10,292 nt of DNA, from contig JBBIMP010000081.1 of NCBI GenBank assembly GCA_037444305.1, forward strand, positions 1-10,292, in the 5' to 3' direction. The DNA comes from JBBIMP01 sp037444305. GTDB taxonomy: Bacteria; Acidobacteriota; UBA6911. The translations under genes were made by a program, and so were the position numbers. Shown one piece after another: positions 6,452-10,292 of the stretch; the first letter of the stretch is position 1, and every line of letters starts with the position of its first letter. A model generated the notes under the pieces. It was not told the DNA's origin, did no database searches, and saw only the letters and a list, made by a program, of their open reading frames with translations.

Positions 6452-7249
6452 ATGTACCAGACTATTCGATACCTTGTCCGGAAACGTGTCGCGCATATCG
6501 TGCTGGCCCGTCCGGAACTGCGCAACGCTTTCGATGACACGATGATCTCGGAACTGAGCGACGCGCTGGCCCGGATCGGGCAGGACCCTTCGGTGCGCGC
6601 GGTGCTGCTGACGGCCGAAGGCAGGAGCTTTTGCGCAGGGGCGGACGTAGGCTGGATGCGGCGTATGGCAGAATACGATCCCGCAGCCAATCTGGCGGAC
6701 GCCATGGGCCTCGCGACGATGCTCTCCGCCCTGGCCGGACTGCCCAAGCCCACGGTGGCGCGGGTGCAGGGGCACGTTTTCGGCGGCGGGCTCGGCCTGG
6801 TCGCATGCTGCGATATCGCTGTGGCGTCCGAGGAGGCGGAGTTTTGCGCCTCCGAGGTCAAGCTGGGGCTGACCCCCGCCACGATCAGCCCCTATGTCGT
6901 GGCCGCCATGGGAGAGCGGGCCGCGCGGCGCTACTTTCTTACGGCGGAACGCTTCCGCGCCGCCGAGGCTTTGAGATTAAACCTGGTTCACGCCGTCGTG
7001 CCGGCCGCGGCGCTCGATGCCGCCATCGAAGAAATCCTCGGGCACTTGCTGCAGGGCGGGCCGTCGGCGCAGGCGGCAGCCAAGGAATTGGTGCGGGACG
7101 TCGCGAGGCGTCCACTCGACCGGGAGTTGATCCATGACACGGCCTCCCGCATCGCGTCCATTCGGTCCTCGACGGAGGGCAGGGAGGGGATCGCCTCTTT
7201 CCTGGAAAAGAGGCGCCCTGTCTGGGCCACCGAGTTGGACAATGATTGA
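6452..7249 (+). CDS. liuC: Methylglutaconyl-CoA hydratase (enoyl-CoA hydratase family)
   Basis: A 265-aa crotonase-fold protein, predicted to hydrate 3-methylglutaconyl-CoA to HMG-CoA, the step between the carboxylase and the lyase. The oxyanion-hole segments are RSFCAGADVGWM (58-69) and GHVFGGGLGLVACCDIAVAS (107-126), followed by FCASEVKLGLTPATISPYV (131-149). Glu135 aligns with the second catalytic glutamate of crotonases. The position of the first (GGGCEL in rat hydratase) is Gly115, a substitution I associate with bacterial LiuC-like proteins. The C-terminal STEGREGIASFLEKRRPVW (240-258) is the usual end of the family. The start is the ATG at 6452, 28 nt after liuB, with GAGGGAAC upstream. 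The next gene follows after 72 nt. Substrate assignment rests on operon context plus the GGGLGLVACCDIA subtype. Confidence 0.92.
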   Translation: MYQTIRYLVRKRVAHIVLARPELRNAFDDTMISELSDALARIGQDPSVRAVLLTAEGRSFCAGADVGWMRRMAEYDPAANLADAMGLATMLSALAGLPKPTVARVQGHVFGGGLGLVACCDIAVASEEAEFCASEVKLGLTPATISPYVVAAMGERAARRYFLTAERFRAAEALRLNLVHAVVPAAALDAAIEEILGHLLQGGPSAQAAAKELVRDVARRPLDRELIHDTASRIASIRSSTEGREGIASFLEKRRPVWATELDND

Positions 7250-7276
7250 AACGGCGGGGCGGGCCGGCCGAGATTC

Positions 7277-7283
7277 AAGGAGG
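7277..7283 (+). promoter_or_regulatory. Strong Shine-Dalgarno upstream of liuD, placed far from the start
   Basis: AAGGAGG is a near-perfect match to the 16S anti-Shine-Dalgarno, but 38 nt separate it from the liuD ATG, too far for normal initiation. The 28-nt hairpin at 7288-7315 lies between them. If that hairpin forms, only CGCA and GATTCC remain, giving an effective spacing of 10 nt. Confidence 0.5.
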
Positions 7284-7287
7284 CGCA

Positions 7288-7315
7288 GGAAAGGAGCGCC
7301 AAGCGGCTCCTTTCC
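7288..7315 (+). promoter_or_regulatory. Perfect 10-bp hairpin just before liuD
   Basis: GGAAAGGAGC (7288-7297) and GCTCCTTTCC (7306-7315) are exact reverse complements around an 8-nt loop, and the ATG of liuD comes 6 nt later. No U-run follows, so it is not a classical terminator. It may control translation of the biotin subunit, either by bridging the upstream AAGGAGG to the start or by hiding the AAGGAG inside its own left arm. It could also be an mRNA processing or stability site. The structure is certain and the role is inferred. Confidence 0.7.
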
Positions 7316-7321
7316 GATTCC

Positions 7322-9322
7322 ATGTTCACCAAAATACTGATTGCCAATCGGGGCGAAATCGCGTGCCGAGTCATTCGGACGGCGCGCCGGATGGGGATCC
7401 GGACAGTTGCCGTCTATTCCGAGGCCGACTCCGCCGCCCTCCACCTGACGCAGGCCGACGAGGCGCGCCTGATCGGGCCGCCGGCTCCCGCCGAAAGCTA
7501 CCTGCGCGGCGACAAGATGCTCGAGGCAGCCGCGGCGACCGGGGCCCAGGCCATTCATCCCGGATATGGTTTTTTGTCCGAGAACGACCGTTTCGCGGAG
7601 GCCTGCGCCCACGCCGGCATCGAGTTCATCGGCCCGCCTCCCGCTGCGATCCGCAGCATGGGAAACAAGAGCGGCGCCAAAGCGATCATGGAACAGGCCG
7701 GCGTGCCGGTGGTGCCGGGTTTTCACGGAGAGAACCAGGACGCCGACCATTTGGCGCAACAGGCGCGGAAGATCGGCTTCCCGGTTCTCATCAAGGCCTC
7801 GGCGGGCGGGGGCGGGAAGGGAATGCGCGTGGTCGAGAGTGCCGCGGATTTCGCGCGGGCGCTGGAATCCTGTCGGAGAGAGTCGCTGTCGGCATTCGGC
7901 GACGATCGTGTCATTCTCGAGCGGTACATTGAAAAGCCGCGGCACATCGAGGTGCAAATCTTCGGCGACCGGCACGGCGACGTTCTGCACCTTTTTGAGC
8001 GCGACTGCTCGATCCAGCGGCGGTACCAGAAGGTGATCGAGGAGGCGCCCTCGCCGAGGATGACCCCGGAACTCCGCGCCCACATGGGCGCGACCGCCGT
8101 TTCAGCCGCCCGGGCGATCGGGTATTTCGGCGCCGGCACCGTGGAGTTCATCGTCGATCCGGACGGGCATTTCTATTTTATGGAAATGAACACCCGGCTG
8201 CAGGTCGAACACCCGGTCACCGAAATGATCACCGGCCTCGATCTCGTCGAGTGGCAGTTGCGGGTCGCCGCCGGCGAACGGTTGCCTCTGGCGCAGGAGG
8301 AGATCCCGCTCAACGGCCATGCGATCGAGGCGCGTGTGTATGCGGAGGACCCCGCGAAAGATTTCCTGCCCTCCACGGGCAGGCTCGCGCACCTGGTTCT
8401 GCCTGCCGACACGCCGCACGTGCGGGTGGACCCCGGCGTGCGCCAGGGCGACATAGTCTCTCCCCACTACGATCCCCTGATTGCGAAAATCATTGCCTGG
8501 GGGCTGGACCGCCCGGCTGCCATTCGGCGCCTGCAGGCCGCGCTCGACAGTTGCCAAGTTGTAGGACTGGAGACCAACGCATCGTTCCTGCGAAGGCTCG
8601 TGGGTTGCGCAGCCTTTATCGGGGGGGCCACCGACACCGGACTGATCCCCAGGAACCGGGCGGAATTGATCCCGGGGACGACGGAGCCGGGCGGGGAAGT
8701 GCTGGCGCTGGCCACGCTGGCCGAGCTTTTGACGATCGGCGCGGATGCGCGCAGGCAGGCCGCCGGCACCGGAGATCCGCACTCCCCCTGGGGAGCGCAT
8801 GACGGCTGGAGGTTGAACGAAGACAACCACCACACCTTTCTCTTCCATCACGGCGAGCGCCAGTTCTCGACCACCGTCCATTACCGGGCTGCCGGGTTCG
8901 AAATTGAGATCGGGGCCGAGCGGTATCCGCTGAACGGCGAACAGGAACCCGATGGCGCCATCACCGCCTGGTTGGGAGATCGCACCCTGACGGCGCGGGT
9001 CGTGCGCAACGGCGTCTTCAGAGAGGTGTTCTCCGGCGGGGAGCATTTCAGGCTGCGGCGCTCCGGGCTCTTCGAGGAACTCGATTACGGCATGGAGCCG
9101 GGCGGGCTGACGGCGCCGATGCCGGGGAAAATCGTGGCCTTGCTCGTAGATGCCGGCGAAAGGGTGGAAAAGGGCGCGCCCCTCCTGATCCTGGAAGCGA
9201 TGAAGATGGAGCATCATATCAATGCGCCCGGAAGCGGGAGCGTGCGGGAGTTCTTCTACCAGGTGGGAGACCAGGTGCGCGAAGGGGTGGAATTGCTGGA
9301 CTTCGACGGGGAAGCGGAATGA
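7322..9322 (+). CDS. liuD: Methylcrotonyl-CoA carboxylase, biotin carboxylase/biotin carrier (alpha) subunit
   Basis: A 666-aa protein that carboxylates biotin using ATP and bicarbonate and carries carboxybiotin to LiuB. The biotin carboxylase domain covers about 1-450: KILIANRGEIACRVIRTARR (4-23), lysines K116 and K158, the glycine loop GGGGKGM (162-168), and catalytic EMNTRLQVEHPVTE (288-301, with E288, N290, R292 and E296) plus R338 in GHAIEARVYAEDP. The BT-type linker has SPWGAHDGWRLN (488-499). The biotinyl domain (about 595-662) has LEAMKMEH with the biotinyl lysine at K628. Length and domain order match bacterial alpha subunits of methylcrotonyl-CoA carboxylase. The start MFTKILIANRG is fixed by homology. 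Upstream there is an unusual hairpin and a distant Shine-Dalgarno. Its TGA overlaps the ATG of liuE. The acyl-CoA specificity is taken from the paired LiuB and the operon. Confidence 0.95.
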   Translation: MFTKILIANRGEIACRVIRTARRMGIRTVAVYSEADSAALHLTQADEARLIGPPAPAESYLRGDKMLEAAAATGAQAIHPGYGFLSENDRFAEACAHAGIEFIGPPPAAIRSMGNKSGAKAIMEQAGVPVVPGFHGENQDADHLAQQARKIGFPVLIKASAGGGGKGMRVVESAADFARALESCRRESLSAFGDDRVILERYIEKPRHIEVQIFGDRHGDVLHLFERDCSIQRRYQKVIEEAPSPRMTPELRAHMGATAVSAARAIGYFGAGTVEFIVDPDGHFYFMEMNTRLQVEHPVTEMITGLDLVEWQLRVAAGERLPLAQEEIPLNGHAIEARVYAEDPAKDFLPSTGRLAHLVLPADTPHVRVDPGVRQGDIVSPHYDPLIAKIIAWGLDRPAAIRRLQAALDSCQVVGLETNASFLRRLVGCAAFIGGATDTGLIPRNRAELIPGTTEPGGEVLALATLAELLTIGADARRQAAGTGDPHSPWGAHDGWRLNEDNHHTFLFHHGERQFSTTVHYRAAGFEIEIGAERYPLNGEQEPDGAITAWLGDRTLTARVVRNGVFREVFSGGEHFRLRRSGLFEELDYGMEPGGLTAPMPGKIVALLVDAGERVEKGAPLLILEAMKMEHHINAPGSGSVREFFYQVGDQVREGVELLDFDGEAE

Positions 9323-10206
9323 GCCTGCCGGCGCGCGTCCGCATCGTGGAAGTGGGCGCCCGGGACGGGCTGCAGAACGAGCCGGAGCCGGTGCCCGTTT
9401 CCGTGAGGATCGAGTTGATCCGGATGCTGGCCGACGCGGGTCTCACGACGATCGAGGCGGCGGCGTTCGTCTCCCCCAAGTGGATTCCCCAAATGGCGGG
9501 GGCGTCGGAGGTTCTCGCGGGCCTGGGGAAGCGGTCCAGTGTCTCCTACCCGGTGCTGGTGCCCAACCTGAAGGGGCTCGAGGCCGCCTTGGCAGCCGGG
9601 GCGGAGGAGATCGCCGTCTTCGGCGCGGCGTCCGAGACCTTCAGCCAAAAGAACATCAACTGCAGCATCGCGGAGAGCCTGGAAAGGTTTGCCCCCGTGG
9701 TCGAGATCGCCAACCGGCAGGGTGTAAGGGTGCGCGGCTACGTTTCCTGCGTCGCCGGCTGCCCTTACGAAGGGGAGGTGGCGGCCGATGCGCCGGCCGC
9801 CATCGCAAAAAGCCTGTATGAGATGGGTTGTGCGGAGATTTCCCTGGGCGACACGACCGGCGTGGGTACGGAGAGGAAGATCCGAGAGGTGATCGAGGCG
9901 GTCACGCGGCACGTGCCGGTGGAACGGGTGGCGGGGCACTACCACGACACCTACGGGCGGGCGCTGGACAACGTTGTGGTTTCGCTTGAAATGGGGGTTG
10001 CGGTGTTCGACAGCTCGGTCGCAGGATTGGGAGGTTGCCCCTATGCCCCCGGCGCCGCCGGCAACCTCGCCACGGAAGTCCTGGTGGATAAGCTCGATCG
10101 CCTGGGGATCGAGACCGGGATCGACCCGGAGGCGCTGGGCCGCGCCGGCCGCTTGATTTGCGAACACCTCGGACGGAACTACCCATTTCGCGAACGGCGG
10201 CCATAG
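9319..10206 (+). CDS. liuE: Hydroxymethylglutaryl-CoA lyase
   Basis: A 295-aa TIM-barrel lyase that cleaves HMG-CoA to acetyl-CoA and acetoacetate, the last step of leucine degradation. Visible hallmarks are EVGARDGLQNE (11-21, catalytic R15 and D16), IEAAAFVSPKWIPQM (45-59, E46), GYVSCVAGCPYEG (140-152), EISLGDTTGVGT (173-184), HYHDTYGRAL (207-216, metal-binding H207 and H209) and GLGGCPYAPGAAGNLATE (236-253, with the mobile-loop C240). All the usual residues are present and the length is normal for bacterial enzymes (about 300 aa). The ATG overlaps the TGA of liuD (ATGA), so translation is probably coupled. It is the last complete gene of the operon in this window. Confidence 0.95.
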   Translation: MSLPARVRIVEVGARDGLQNEPEPVPVSVRIELIRMLADAGLTTIEAAAFVSPKWIPQMAGASEVLAGLGKRSSVSYPVLVPNLKGLEAALAAGAEEIAVFGAASETFSQKNINCSIAESLERFAPVVEIANRQGVRVRGYVSCVAGCPYEGEVAADAPAAIAKSLYEMGCAEISLGDTTGVGTERKIREVIEAVTRHVPVERVAGHYHDTYGRALDNVVVSLEMGVAVFDSSVAGLGGCPYAPGAAGNLATEVLVDKLDRLGIETGIDPEALGRAGRLICEHLGRNYPFRERRP

Positions 10207-10224
10207 CCTGGAAGCCTCGATATC

Positions 10225-10252
10225 AAAGGAGGAGGTGATTTAAGAACTCCTT
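10225..10252 (+). promoter_or_regulatory. Strong Shine-Dalgarno-like sequence with a complementary downstream segment
   Basis: After liuE the sequence AAAGGAGGAGGTGAT (10225-10239) is a near-perfect complement of the 16S rRNA 3' end. No start codon follows at normal spacing: the only GTG is closed by TAA two codons on, and the first ATG is at 10267, 27 nt beyond. AAGGAG (10226-10231) can pair with CTCCTT (10247-10252) across a 15-nt loop. It may be the leader of the next gene beyond the window or a small hairpin. The coding start cannot be settled here. Confidence 0.4.
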
Positions 10253-10292
10253 CTGACATTTCTTCTATGATTTGCACCGATCGAAAACCTTC

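Noticed and set aside
5121..6882. Long open frames of about 470 and 570 codons overlapping liuB on either strand
   Set aside because: Their Arg/Gly/His-rich translations are typical frame-shadow products of GC-rich coding DNA. liuB has all its family motifs in its own frame.
10225..10240. 16S rRNA 3'-end fragment
   Set aside because: The sequence is complementary to the 16S tail, as any strong Shine-Dalgarno is. No flanking rRNA-like sequence is present.

Overview
This is a GC-rich bacterial chromosome segment with two divergently transcribed gene blocks. A minus-strand block (1-4244) looks like a mobile or defence-type accessory module. A plus-strand block (4816-10206) is a clean leucine/isovalerate catabolic operon. 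The sequence does not fix the taxon. The GC richness, the CGAYNCC-type hexamer repeat and this subtype of HicB would fit an acidobacterial, desulfobacterial, myxobacterial or PVC-type genome, but that is only an impression.

Minus strand, in transcription order: a 969-aa DUF499-type P-loop ATPase (4244-1335) comes first, then a 142-aa DUF7680-like protein (1331-903). Next is a short ORF (906-658) whose first ~55 residues are the start of an AlbA_2 (Schlafen-like) domain and whose last ~27 residues look like the C-terminal end of a HicA toxin. A HicB-type antitoxin follows (661-431). The first four genes are packed with a 3-nt gap, a GTGA overlap and an ATGA overlap, so they are almost certainly one translationally coupled operon. 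After hicB there is a ~206-nt gap holding a long imperfect hairpin built of hexamer repeats (278-389). The DUF1156 DNA-methylase-like gene then starts at 224 with a good ribosome-binding site and runs off the left edge. DUF1156 and DUF499 proteins are known companions in defence islands, so the ATPase, small protein and methylase probably form one anti-phage or modification system. The HicA/AlbA_2 chimera and the lone HicB look like debris of rearrangement within it.

The divergent region 4245-4815 holds no gene I can support.

Plus strand: carboxyltransferase subunit of methylcrotonyl-CoA carboxylase (liuB), methylglutaconyl-CoA hydratase (liuC), biotin-carrying subunit of methylcrotonyl-CoA carboxylase (liuD) and HMG-CoA lyase (liuE). 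Together they turn 3-methylcrotonyl-CoA into acetyl-CoA and acetoacetate. Isovaleryl-CoA dehydrogenase (liuA) and a liuR-type regulator are not in the window. The liuC-liuD junction carries a perfect 10-bp hairpin between a strong Shine-Dalgarno and the liuD start. If folded, it would bring the two to normal spacing. After liuE, the last 86 nt contain a very strong Shine-Dalgarno-like sequence that can pair with a downstream CTCCTT.
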